NCBI GenBank assembly: GCA_965114465.1
Contig: CBCOYO010000057.1
Coordinates: 1 to 20,015, forward strand
Origin: COE1 sp965114465
GTDB taxonomy: Bacteria; Bacillota; Clostridia; Lachnospirales; Lachnospiraceae
Direction: 5' to 3'
Length of the DNA stretch: 20,015 nucleotides
The number at the start of each line of letters is the position of its first letter. Position 1 is the first letter of the stretch. A program made the translations under genes and the position numbers. Below the pieces are notes generated by a model. It ran no database searches and had not been told where the DNA came from. It worked only from the letters and a program-made list of their open reading frames with translations. Positions 1-8,223 of this stretch are shown here, one piece after another.

Positions 1-171
1 GAAAGCTTTTAGCATTTTGGCGCATAATTCCCACTACTTTGGCGTGGGTGTGAAAAATAACTCTCAGTTTCTTAAAATTTCTTCTAATAGAATTTGCATA
101 TTGTGATTCCAAATTAAATATGCCACAATTCCATTATAGTAGAATATAACAAAAAAAACAACTTAATTTTC

Positions 172-207
172 ACAGATTACAGAATAATTATAAAAAAATT
201 AATCTGT
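172..207 (-). terminator. AT-rich inverted repeat 3' of dacA, weak terminator candidate
   Basis: An 8-bp perfect inverted repeat (ACAGATTA at 172-179, TAATCTGT at 200-207) with a 20-nt AT-rich loop lies about 20 nt beyond the dacA stop. On the minus strand a run of eight T residues follows about 14 nt after the stem. The stem is weak and the T-run is displaced, so this is only a possible end for the long minus-strand operon. No better hairpin was seen in 1-227, which otherwise contains only AT-rich sequence and no supported gene. Confidence 0.3.
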
Positions 208-227
208 AAACTATTGGATTTTTATTT

Positions 228-1220
228 TTATTTGATTTCATTCAAAAGATCTGTCATTTCTGTATAAAGTATCGTTCTGTCTTTAGCCTGCAAAATAATC
301 GAAATATATGGGTCGCCGGAAGCATTTCTGCAATACAAAATTAAGCAGTTGCCTGCCGCATTGGTTGTTCCCGTCTTTCCTCCTACTACCGTTACATTCT
401 CTGGCGCAATCGCTTCTCCTTTTAAGTAGGCGTTGGAATTTGCCAAGTCAATTTTCTTCTCGTTACCGTCCTTATCATGGTAAACAGATGTATAGGTCTG
501 CTCCTGAATCAACTCCAAGAATTTATCATATTTTACAGCCTCATTTAAAATCAAATACATATCATACGCTGTCGTATAGTGCTCGGGATCGGTTAATCCG
601 TGTGGATTGGTAAAATGTGTGTTTGTTGCACCAATACTTGCCGCCGTTTCATTCATCAGGTTTACAAACCCCTCCACGCTGCCGCCAATATGCTCCGCAA
701 CCAGATTGGCAACATCATTTGCAGACTTGAGCATCAACCCATAAAGTGCCTGTTCCATTGTCATTGTATCGCCTGCCGTAACGCCAAGCTTCACAGCACC
801 TGACTCTGTAACATAAACATTTTCCGTTGCTGTCAGAATATCGTCTAATTTTCCGTATTTTAGAGCACACAACGCAGTCATCACTTTTGTAAGACTTGCT
901 GGATTCAGCCGTTCATGGACATTCTTCGCATAGATAACTTTACCGGAATGAATCTCAAATAGCCCTGCCGCAGTTGCATCTGCCATATCCACATCCGTTC
1001 CCGTCGTAATATCCTGTGTTACAACACACAGTGATTTTGCAAATGGGTCAAGTGTACTGCCCTCCATACTGGCAGCTACAGAAAAACTGGTATTATTTCG
1101 GTTTCTATCATATGCAAAGCCATACTGTTTCGCACCGCACGCTGTCAAACTTCCCAACAGCAGCACCGCTACGCCGAGAACCGACAGAAATTGATATATT
1201 CTTTTACTTGTACATTTCAC
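228..1220 (-). CDS. dacA: Lipoprotein serine-type D-Ala-D-Ala carboxypeptidase (PBP5/DacA family, S11)
   Basis: This enzyme removes the terminal D-Ala from peptidoglycan stem pentapeptides at the outer face of the membrane. All three penicilloyl-transferase motifs are visible: SLTK at residues 109-112 (catalytic Ser109), SAN at 166-168 and KTG at 282-284. The N-terminus has a signal peptide ending in a lipobox (LTAC, Cys28), so the protein is probably anchored by lipidation. At 330 residues it ends shortly after the catalytic domain and lacks the beta-rich C-terminal domain and amphipathic anchor of classical PBP5. The start is GTG, preceded by GAGGGG about 12 nt upstream. It overlaps the end of mgsA by 17 bp, so it is the last gene of that unit. 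The family call is firm; the exact paralogue name (dacA, dacB or dacF) is not resolved by sequence alone. Confidence 0.9.
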   Translation of the reverse strand: MKCTSKRIYQFLSVLGVAVLLLGSLTACGAKQYGFAYDRNRNNTSFSVAASMEGSTLDPFAKSLCVVTQDITTGTDVDMADATAAGLFEIHSGKVIYAKNVHERLNPASLTKVMTALCALKYGKLDDILTATENVYVTESGAVKLGVTAGDTMTMEQALYGLMLKSANDVANLVAEHIGGSVEGFVNLMNETAASIGATNTHFTNPHGLTDPEHYTTAYDMYLILNEAVKYDKFLELIQEQTYTSVYHDKDGNEKKIDLANSNAYLKGEAIAPENVTVVGGKTGTTNAAGNCLILYCRNASGDPYISIILQAKDRTILYTEMTDLLNEIK

Positions 1221-1599
1221 GCCAATCTAAATCCCCTCTGTCCAGTGACTTAATTAAAAGTTCCGCTGAGGCAAGATTTGTTGCCAACGGTATATTATGC
1301 ATATCGCACAGCTTAACCGCATTGTTTACATCCGGCTCATGCGACTTAGAATTCAACGGATCTCTTAGGAAAATAACCAAATCAATCTGATTGTGTTCTA
1401 TCTGGGCGCAGATCTGCTGCTCCCCTCCCAAATGTCCAGCCAAATATTTATGGACATTTAGGTTTGTAACCTCCTCTATCAGCCTGCCGGTCGTTCCGGT
1501 GGCAAATAGGTCATTCTTGCTTAATATTCCGCGGTATGCAATACAAAAATTCTGCATCAATTTTTTCTTGCCGTCGTGTGCGATTAACGCAATGTTCAT
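1204..1599 (-). CDS. mgsA: Methylglyoxal synthase
   Basis: This enzyme converts dihydroxyacetone phosphate to methylglyoxal and phosphate, a cytosolic bypass of lower glycolysis. The 131-residue length suits a single-domain MgsA of the MGS-like fold. Recognisable motifs are AHDGKKK (His8 is the equivalent of E. coli His19), the phosphate-binding ATGTTG at 33-38, RDPL (Asp80, equivalent to Asp91) and HEPDV (His87 and Asp90, equivalents of His98 and Asp101). The usual GGDQQ is GGEQQ here, so Glu60 replaces the residue known in E. coli as the catalytic base Asp71. The start is ATG with AAGGAAGG upstream. About 230 nt of AT-rich DNA separates it from rodA, so it may have its own promoter, but none was identified with confidence. 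Its 3' end overlaps dacA. Confidence 0.93.
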   Translation of the reverse strand: MNIALIAHDGKKKLMQNFCIAYRGILSKNDLFATGTTGRLIEEVTNLNVHKYLAGHLGGEQQICAQIEHNQIDLVIFLRDPLNSKSHEPDVNNAVKLCDMHNIPLATNLASAELLIKSLDRGDLDWREMYK

Positions 1600-1829
1600 T
1601 TTCCTGCACCTTCCTTTGTCAAATCAAATTTTCATATAATTCTATTTTAACTGCTTTCAAAGGAAAAATCTATATTTTCATATATTATTTTTTTATAATT
1701 TTTGTCTTTTTTATTTTATAATTATTTATAATTGCTATTGACTAATTATTGTTATTGACATAATACATGAATTTATATAATTGTATTTTCATACATAATA
1801 TTCAATTGATATATTTTTGTTCACAAATT

Positions 1830-2945
1830 TCAGTTATTGTATTTGCGTACGCATTGCAGCCGCACATTTAGTACAAATCCCATACCAATATAGATGCTGA
1901 CGAGTGAAGTCAATCCATAACTTACAAACGGAAGCGGCACGCCAGTATTAGGGAATACCCCTGTCGCAACTGCGATATTGACAAAACTCTGAAAGCCCAC
2001 CCATCCCGCTACACCAGCCGCAATACAAGATCCTGCTAAATCTTTCGCCTTTCTTGCCACACTTAGACATTCCAAAGTAATTAAAAACAATAGTACAATT
2101 ACGGTACATCCGCCGACAAAGCCAAGTTCTTCACCCACAACAGAAAAAATAAAATCTGTCTGTGGCTCCGAAACAAAATTTCCATTTTTTACAGAACTTA
2201 TCTCATTATTATTTAGACCCTTGCCCCAAAGCTGACCGGAACCTATCGCCATAATCGCGTTTGTTTGCTGGTAGGCGGTCGTTTTGGAATACTCATTAGG
2301 ATACAGCCATGCAAGGATTCGAAGTTGCTGTCCGCTGCTGATAATTGTCTGATCTGGCTGCAACACCAAGATAAACAATATCACCACCGCAGGCACTGCC
2401 ACCGCCAGCACACCAAATATTAGCTTATAGCTTAATCCGCCGACATACCAAACAACACAAAATATTGAAAGCAATACAATGGTCGTGGATAAATCCGGCT
2501 CGTCATATATCAGGTATGCCGGCGGCGCAAGCAGCAACAGCATCAACAGAATATTTTGGGGAGAATTAATCTTGTCTTTATGCTTCATAATAAACTGTGC
2601 ATAAAATAGTATCAGCATAATTTTTGCCGTTTCTGACGGCTGAAACTGAATACCGGCAATGACAATCCACCGCCGCGCACGGTTGACTACCTTGCCAAAC
2701 CGCCAAACCCAAAACAAAAGGGCTAAGTTAAATCCATATATCAGCCAGTAAAAGCGTAGAAAAAACGAATAATCAAAGAACGAAATAACAATCATAATAA
2801 ACAGCCCTGTCAAAAATCCCAGTATCTGCTTATTCTGCATATCCGGTCTTGCGCTTCCCACTGAAAGAATGCCGATTACCGTCACAGCTATCATCATCAA
2901 TATTAATTTAAAGTCATAATCCCGTATTCTGTAGTTCTTAAACAT
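1830..2945 (-). CDS. rodA: RodA, SEDS-family peptidoglycan glycosyltransferase
   Basis: RodA polymerises lipid II into glycan strands during cell elongation, in complex with a class B PBP. The protein is polytopic with about ten hydrophobic helices. Landmarks are QPSETAKIM at 102-110, QTDFIFSVVGEELG at 262-275, which contains the conserved extracellular Asp (264) required for SEDS polymerase activity, and PNTGVPLPFVSYG at 332-344. I chose ATG at 2945 (371 residues). The reading frame can be extended to a TTG at 2975, but that codon has no ribosome binding site, while AGG/GGGAG purine stretches precede the ATG. The gene follows minE after about 40 nt. The likely transpeptidase partner is the large PBP four genes upstream. 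FtsW is the main alternative, but the elongasome context favours RodA. Confidence 0.92.
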   Translation of the reverse strand: MFKNYRIRDYDFKLILMMIAVTVIGILSVGSARPDMQNKQILGFLTGLFIMIVISFFDYSFFLRFYWLIYGFNLALLFWVWRFGKVVNRARRWIVIAGIQFQPSETAKIMLILFYAQFIMKHKDKINSPQNILLMLLLLAPPAYLIYDEPDLSTTIVLLSIFCVVWYVGGLSYKLIFGVLAVAVPAVVILFILVLQPDQTIISSGQQLRILAWLYPNEYSKTTAYQQTNAIMAIGSGQLWGKGLNNNEISSVKNGNFVSEPQTDFIFSVVGEELGFVGGCTVIVLLFLITLECLSVARKAKDLAGSCIAAGVAGWVGFQSFVNIAVATGVFPNTGVPLPFVSYGLTSLVSIYIGMGFVLNVRLQCVRKYNN

Positions 2946-2985
2946 ACTCCCTTTTTCCTGCCTTTTTGCATCCAATCTGCGGTCA

Positions 2986-3255
2986 CTAGTTTTTCAGGTC
3001 TAAAATTGGAATATTTGCGTACAACACTGGCATAATTTTGCCGTTCCTGCCTGAGTTTCCTGTCTTAGAAATTTGTATCTCCATACTTGCGGTATCAATC
3101 TTCATGTACTTAGAAATCACAAGTGCAATATCATTTTTAATTAACTCCATCATTTCCGGCGAACAATTAACCCTATCGGATATCAGCAATATCTTCAATC
3201 TGTCTTTGGCAATCTGCCGGGAGTTTTTTCTTTTAAATATAGAAAATAAACTCAT
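2986..3255 (-). CDS. minE: MinE, topological specificity factor of cell division
   Basis: MinE displaces MinC from MinD, stimulates the MinD ATPase and thereby drives pole-to-pole oscillation or gradients that place the Z ring at mid-cell. The 89-residue length is normal. The N-terminal amphipathic segment (FSIFKRKNS) and the anti-MinCD helix (RQIAKDRLKILLISDR) are recognisable, followed by the small alpha/beta topological domain. The start ATG overlaps the minD stop as ATGA, with a strong AGGAGG upstream inside minD, indicating translational coupling. MinE in a Gram-positive separates this organism from Bacillus-type systems that use DivIVA/MinJ alone. Confidence 0.95.
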   Translation of the reverse strand: MSLFSIFKRKNSRQIAKDRLKILLISDRVNCSPEMMELIKNDIALVISKYMKIDTASMEIQISKTGNSGRNGKIMPVLYANIPILDLKN

Positions 3256-4061
3256 ACGCGTTCCTCCTGCAGATTTCTTTTAAATAAATTGGTGACTTTC
3301 GTCCAGATTGTAATATTTTTGCCAAAATCCATAAAAGGCACTTCCTTGCCCTCTATACGCATACAAACGTTGTAGAATGCCTGACCTGCTAAGGAATTTT
3401 TGCCGACTAACGGTTCTCCTTGGTTGGTGGCAATCACGACATTTTCATCATCTGGTACAATCCCAAGAAGGGGAAGCCCTAAGATATCGAGCACATCCTC
3501 CACCGTCATCATCTCCCCGCGGCGCACCAAATCACTGCGCAGACGGTTAATAATTAGGTCAATTTTCTTAATTTCATTTGCCTCTAACAAACCAATAATT
3601 CGGTCTGCATCACGGATTGCTGACACCTCCGGCGTCGTTACTACCACCGCATGATCAGCACCTGCAATCGCATTTTGGAATCCCTGCTCGATGCCCGCCG
3701 GACAATCCAGTATTATGTAATCAAACTGTGTCTTAAGGTTATCAATTAATTTAATCATCTGTCCTGGAGTAATACAATTTTTATCTCTCGTCTGCGCGGC
3801 TGGCATAAGAAATAAGCCTGCATGACGTTTGTCCTTAATCAGTGCTTGTTTTAATCGACACGAACCTTCAATCACATCCACAAGGTTATAGACAATCCGG
3901 TTCTCTAGTCCCATAACCACATCCAGGTTGCGCAGCCCGATATCTGCATCAATTAAAACAACACTTTTCCCCATTTCTGCCAGACCTGTTCCTACGTTTG
4001 CTGATGTAGTGGTCTTACCCACACCGCCTTTTCCTGATGTAACAACAATTACTTCGCTCAT
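3252..4061 (-). CDS. minD: MinD, septum site-determining ParA/Mrp-type ATPase
   Basis: MinD binds ATP, dimerises on the membrane and recruits MinC and MinE. The deviant Walker A motif GKGGVGKT is at residues 10-17, with DADIGLRNLD near 38-47 and ILDCPAG as Walker B near 118-124. The C-terminus carries a short amphipathic membrane-targeting helix (VTNLFKRNL). The 269-residue length is typical. The start ATG has GGAGGA a few nucleotides upstream. The gene lies about 52 nt after minC and overlaps minE by 4 bp, so all three Min proteins should be made from one transcript. Confidence 0.97.
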   Translation of the reverse strand: MSEVIVVTSGKGGVGKTTTSANVGTGLAEMGKSVVLIDADIGLRNLDVVMGLENRIVYNLVDVIEGSCRLKQALIKDKRHAGLFLMPAAQTRDKNCITPGQMIKLIDNLKTQFDYIILDCPAGIEQGFQNAIAGADHAVVVTTPEVSAIRDADRIIGLLEANEIKKIDLIINRLRSDLVRRGEMMTVEDVLDILGLPLLGIVPDDENVVIATNQGEPLVGKNSLAGQAFYNVCMRIEGKEVPFMDFGKNITIWTKVTNLFKRNLQEERV

Positions 4062-4113
4062 AGGAATCCTCCATTATTCAGAATGGTTCTCCGGACATTA
4101 TTTTTATTTAATT

Positions 4114-4791
4114 TTATAACGTAAAGCTGTCCAGCAATTCTTTGGTAATAGAATCTACCAGTATCTCGCCATTATACGTATATGCAATCTTTGGTACAGC
4201 TTTTGGCTTCAGCCCCAAAATAGAAAGGCGCTGCGGCGGCACATCATAGCTGTAATCCCCTATTTTCAGCGCGGTTGGATTCATCTCCAGCGCCACAATA
4301 AAGTGATTGCTGCTGCCGCCTGCCCCTGCGTATACCTCACCTGCAAGATTTCCTAAAACAACGATATCCTTTGCGGAATATACACTACAGCCTTTTGTCA
4401 CATCCCCGAGTATCACAATGCTGTGCTCGGTTTCGATGCTCTGCCCGTCTTTGAGAGTACCCCTGTAAAACTGCCCGCAGTTCTCATCTCTCTGGAACAT
4501 CAAACGCTCCTGTATTTCGAGGAATTTGATGTTTTTGTCCTCGTCTTTTTCCATAAGGCATAGTATCTTCAAACGCGAATGTAATGTTATCGCATCGAGG
4601 ATTTCCCTTTCCTGCTGCTCAGTCAGATTTCTTCCCTCCAATGAAAGCGCCACCGCCGCATCCTGAAAAAAGCCATCCGCTTCCTCAAACTTAGTCGCGA
4701 CATCTCTCAGCAATTCTTCAAATGGAATGGTGTCATCCATAATTACGGATATTCCGTTGGAAAAACTTTTTAAAATCACTGAATTTTTCAC
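4114..4791 (-). CDS. minC: MinC, FtsZ-polymerisation inhibitor
   Basis: MinC is recruited to the membrane by MinD and blocks FtsZ assembly away from mid-cell. The N-terminal domain (about 1-100) is less conserved. The C-terminal right-handed beta-helix (about 105-210) has the expected hydrophobic/glycine periodicity, with IVILGDVTKGC, KDIVVLGNLAGEVYAG and a loop near 165-167. At 225 residues the length is normal. The start is GTG, with AGGAG five nucleotides upstream. An out-of-frame ATG directly before it is followed at once by TGA. The gene begins about 27 nt after the class B PBP stop and is followed by minD. Confidence 0.93.
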   Translation of the reverse strand: MKNSVILKSFSNGISVIMDDTIPFEELLRDVATKFEEADGFFQDAAVALSLEGRNLTEQQEREILDAITLHSRLKILCLMEKDEDKNIKFLEIQERLMFQRDENCGQFYRGTLKDGQSIETEHSIVILGDVTKGCSVYSAKDIVVLGNLAGEVYAGAGGSSNHFIVALEMNPTALKIGDYSYDVPPQRLSILGLKPKAVPKIAYTYNGEILVDSITKELLDSFTL

Positions 4792-4818
4792 ATTTGCTCC
4801 TTTTTGTGCATCACACCT

Positions 4819-7695
4819 CTAATCTCCTGCTCCATCCGTAAATTCCGGAATTTCTGCCGTACCGGTAAGCAGTTCATCCTCTGCTTCTAAACCATAGTAA
4901 TATTTATATACATCCCTTGCAGTTTGGGCTGCATACCCCGAATCGTATCCGAATGCAATACGCACCGTCACAGATATTTCAGGGTTTTCATAGGGTGCAT
5001 AGCTAATAAAAAGGGCGTGGTTTGTGCGCGTTAAACCTTCCTGCGCCGTACCAGTTTTACCCGCCACATTAATTGTTAATTCATTGTAATAAGACTTTTT
5101 CTGCACTACCTGCCGCATACCTGCGTGAATGGCATTCCACAGACTACTGTCAAGCTCTATCTGATTGCGCACTTTTGGATGATAATCCTCAATTACATTT
5201 CCTTGTGCATCGGTAAGCTTGTCCAAAATACTAAGATTATACACCGTTCCACTATTTGCAACTGCTGTCACATATCGTGCAATTCCTACTGTCGTATAGT
5301 TATGGCTTCCTTGGCCTATTGCGGAGGGCACTGCGTGTTCATCAGAAAATTGGGGTTCGGACTCTGTAATCTCTATACCCGATTTCTCTGTCAACCCAAA
5401 TAAGTCCGCATATTTTTCCAACCTTGAAAGTCCATAGTTACTATTATATCCGTTTCCATCATTTCCTAAACGATAGCCAACTTCATAAAAATACATATTG
5501 CAGGAATTAGCGATTGCGCTCTGTAAGTTCATCGCCCCATGCGCTCCCGGCGAAATCCAGCATCTATGAATGGTCGGCGCCAATTTATCAAAGCTTCCTG
5601 TACACAATATTGTTTCGCCTAACGAGGACACGACGCCCTCTCCCATTGCAGCCGCTGCGGATACTACTTTAAAGGTCGAACCTGGTGCTGTACGCTGCTG
5701 TGTTGCCACATTCCACTGCGGCAGTGATTTATCTGCTTGAATCTTTGCAAAATACTCCGCGTCAACACCATTGGCAAGCTTATTAATATCATATCCCGGA
5801 TAAGAAACCAACGCAAGCACCTCACCCGTATTGACATCCGTCACTACACACGAACCACTACATGGGTCAAGCGCAAGCTGTGCTGGTGTAATCTGCAGTG
5901 TCTGAATCATTTCCAGCATAAAATTATATGCACTGGTATTCCCATTGCGCAGAGCATCAATTTTGCTTTCCTCCACAGTAATCAAGCCCTGCTCCCACAG
6001 CAGCATACAAATCTGCCTGCCTGTAATGGTCTGGCTGCTAATCATAAATTTATAGATCCACTTAGAAAATTCCTGATTATTCTGTAGTTTTTCAAGGATA
6101 AAATCAATCATGCTGTTTAAAACTTCTGTAGAATCCGAATACTGGGAATCCACAGATAGTTTTGTAATATCAATCCAATTCATTGCAATCGCATAATTGA
6201 GATATGCATTTAAACTAATGGTTTCATCCCGCGTCCACGCAAGGTATGTCGTATCCTCCGTATCAATCGCCGCACTGTTTAAAACACCCTGCTTTGTCAG
6301 CATAGATACGATATAACTTTGATAATTCTTATACTCTTTCGATAATTGATCATACGGCGTCTTTTTATTTAACAGTTCCTCCTGCAGTGTCTGCAGCACC
6401 TGCGCCTGCTTATCCAAATAAATCTGATATACCGCCTGCTCTGTTGCCTCCGCGTCCTGCGCCTTAAAATGTTCCATATTCAGCACATTATTGTCAAAAA
6501 GCGCAAAATATACATTATCAATCGGTATAATAATCTTGCTGCGTGAGGGAGCTGTTGAAGGATCGTAATTAAAGATATTCTGTGTCTTTGATACAATAAT
6601 TCCTGCGATTTTCTGCTCCAAAATATTATATATTGCAACTTGAAGATTTTTGTCAATCGTTAAATAAACGTCGTTTCCTGCCTGTGATTCCACGAGATCC
6701 TTTGTTTCTATCACTTTACCAAGGCTGTCAACATAAATTGTTTCTGAACCCTTTTTCCCCTGCAACTGCAGCTCCATTACCTGCTCGACGCCGCCCTTGC
6801 CAATTGTATCGTTCATGGTATACGTATCATCCTGCTGCGAAAGTTCGGCATACTCTTCCTGATCAATCTTTCCTGTATATCCAAGAATATGAGAAAAATA
6901 AAATGGATAATTGTACTTGCGGATCATATCCTCCTCAATCGCTACACCGTCCAATTCAGCAGCATTTTCCATAACTGTTGCAACCGTTTCCATCGAAACA
7001 TCTGTTGCAACGGTCGTCGCAATATATTTTTGATAACTGTACAATCCCATATGATAACGGATTGTCACAATCTGAAGTGCTTCTTTCTGCGTATATCCCT
7101 CAAATGGATGAAAATCTCCTTTTTTTCCGTTTTCCTTTATATCAAACGTACCGATTTCATAGCGCTCGCATAAGTCCTCCATCACTTCGTACGCTGTGGC
7201 AATCTCCTGCTGATAACTTAACTTATCAATTGTCAGATGACCATAAACATCCGCTTTAAACCGCTTTAACCGCGTACCCTCAACCGTAAACACATAATTC
7301 CCATTATCATCAATAATTATATTAAAATCGCTGGTAATACTGTCGCCATTACCTTCAATCATATGAATCAGCTTGTACAATGTCGCATTAATCTTCTCAT
7401 TTCTGTTCTGATTAGAATCGGATTCATAAACATCTTCTATGGTCACAGAATATGCCAACTCATTATACGCTAGTATATTGCCGTTTCTGTCATAAATATT
7501 TCCGCGTGTTCCTTCGATCACCTTTTTCTTCTCTATCATTAACTGAAAGTTGTTCAGATATGTTTCCCCATTGACAATCTGCAAATTAAAAAGCCTGTAA
7601 ATCAAGATTACTGCCATGCCGATAAATACAAAAAACAGCAGCAGCAGCCTTGATGTCACGATGCCAAACAGATTTTCTTTTATTCTCCTAAACAC
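4819..7695 (-). CDS. mrdA: Large class B penicillin-binding protein (PBP2/MrdA-like D,D-transpeptidase)
   Basis: This is the probable transpeptidase partner of RodA in the elongasome. Numbered from the GTG start chosen here (958 residues), it has one N-terminal membrane helix (about 14-37), a PBP dimerisation domain beginning near KKVIEGTRGNIYDRNG, and a transpeptidase domain with STFK (673-676), SCN (731-733) and KTG (880-882). Most class B PBPs have about 580-720 residues. The excess is mainly an insertion of roughly 245 residues (about 364-609) between LTIDKNLQ and the CVVTDVNTGEVLAL strand. Cys698, His710, Cys712, His719 and Cys732 cluster around the SxN motif, as in zinc-binding clostridial PBPs. 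I prefer GTG at 7695 because AGGAG lies seven nucleotides upstream. The ATG at 7728 has no ribosome binding site. The GTG overlaps the mreD stop by 8 bp. Confidence 0.92.
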   Translation of the reverse strand: MFRRIKENLFGIVTSRLLLLFFVFIGMAVILIYRLFNLQIVNGETYLNNFQLMIEKKKVIEGTRGNIYDRNGNILAYNELAYSVTIEDVYESDSNQNRNEKINATLYKLIHMIEGNGDSITSDFNIIIDDNGNYVFTVEGTRLKRFKADVYGHLTIDKLSYQQEIATAYEVMEDLCERYEIGTFDIKENGKKGDFHPFEGYTQKEALQIVTIRYHMGLYSYQKYIATTVATDVSMETVATVMENAAELDGVAIEEDMIRKYNYPFYFSHILGYTGKIDQEEYAELSQQDDTYTMNDTIGKGGVEQVMELQLQGKKGSETIYVDSLGKVIETKDLVESQAGNDVYLTIDKNLQVAIYNILEQKIAGIIVSKTQNIFNYDPSTAPSRSKIIIPIDNVYFALFDNNVLNMEHFKAQDAEATEQAVYQIYLDKQAQVLQTLQEELLNKKTPYDQLSKEYKNYQSYIVSMLTKQGVLNSAAIDTEDTTYLAWTRDETISLNAYLNYAIAMNWIDITKLSVDSQYSDSTEVLNSMIDFILEKLQNNQEFSKWIYKFMISSQTITGRQICMLLWEQGLITVEESKIDALRNGNTSAYNFMLEMIQTLQITPAQLALDPCSGSCVVTDVNTGEVLALVSYPGYDINKLANGVDAEYFAKIQADKSLPQWNVATQQRTAPGSTFKVVSAAAAMGEGVVSSLGETILCTGSFDKLAPTIHRCWISPGAHGAMNLQSAIANSCNMYFYEVGYRLGNDGNGYNSNYGLSRLEKYADLFGLTEKSGIEITESEPQFSDEHAVPSAIGQGSHNYTTVGIARYVTAVANSGTVYNLSILDKLTDAQGNVIEDYHPKVRNQIELDSSLWNAIHAGMRQVVQKKSYYNELTINVAGKTGTAQEGLTRTNHALFISYAPYENPEISVTVRIAFGYDSGYAAQTARDVYKYYYGLEAEDELLTGTAEIPEFTDGAGD

Positions 7696-8209
7696 CTTTG
7701 TGCTCCTCTCTTTCCGACTCCTCCTCATTCCGATTTAATAACAAAATACATGGATATAAGAACACAGTTATAAAAATGGTATATACAATCTCAGGTATCA
7801 TAACATTTCTTAGATAAAAAATAAAATCAAACCTGCTACGCAGCAGGAACAACAATACATAGCATACAAATAAATACGCAAAATCGCTTGCCGTAATCAG
7901 TGCCAGCGGCAGCTTAATATCATTTTGATAAAATATGGTATGAAATGAACCATTTGCTGCGCCTATGTAAAGATAAATTAACGCATAAAATCCAAGTACG
8001 CTGCCATAAAATATATCCATTAACAGTCCACAGAAAAATCCTGTCACCATACCGTATTTTTTATCGAACATAAAGCCGTAGGAGGCTGTTACAATCATTA
8101 AAAGATTCGGAGAAATACCGCCGAAATCCAATACCTGAAAAAGTGTCGTCTGAAGGATAAAACTTGCCAATATCACCAAAAATAATATTATATTTTTCTT
8201 CATGAACAC
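7688..8209 (-). CDS. mreD: MreD, rod shape-determining membrane protein
   Basis: MreD is a small integral membrane component of the elongasome that works with MreC to connect MreB filaments to wall synthesis. The 173-residue protein is almost entirely hydrophobic helices, with the typical FGGISPNLLMIV and GFFCGLLMDIFYG motifs of MreD, and ends in a charged Glu/Arg-rich tail. The start is uncertain between GTG at 8209 (AAGGA five nucleotides upstream) and ATG at 8203, two codons later. It follows mreC after 14 nt, and its stop codon overlaps the GTG start of the PBP gene. The order mreB-mreC-mreD-PBP supports the call. Confidence 0.9.
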   Translation of the reverse strand: MFMKKNIILFLVILASFILQTTLFQVLDFGGISPNLLMIVTASYGFMFDKKYGMVTGFFCGLLMDIFYGSVLGFYALIYLYIGAANGSFHTIFYQNDIKLPLALITASDFAYLFVCYVLLFLLRSRFDFIFYLRNVMIPEIVYTIFITVFLYPCILLLNRNEEESEREEHKGV

Positions 8210-8223
8210 CTGCTTCCTTTTAA

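Noticed and set aside
30..48. Short hairpin CCCAC / GTGGG
   Set aside because: Only five base pairs and no T-run; it could occur by chance.
2..106. Open frame from the window edge on the plus strand, about 34 codons ending in TGA
   Set aside because: No recognisable protein family, no visible start and AT-rich composition; it could be a gene tail, but nothing supports it.
1632..1660. TTGAAA-17-ATATGA as a promoter for mgsA
   Set aside because: The -10 hexamer matches poorly and similar matches are frequent in this AT-rich gap.
2946..2975. N-terminal extension of RodA from a TTG codon
   Set aside because: No ribosome binding site before the TTG; the ATG at 2945 fits the RodA N-terminus better.
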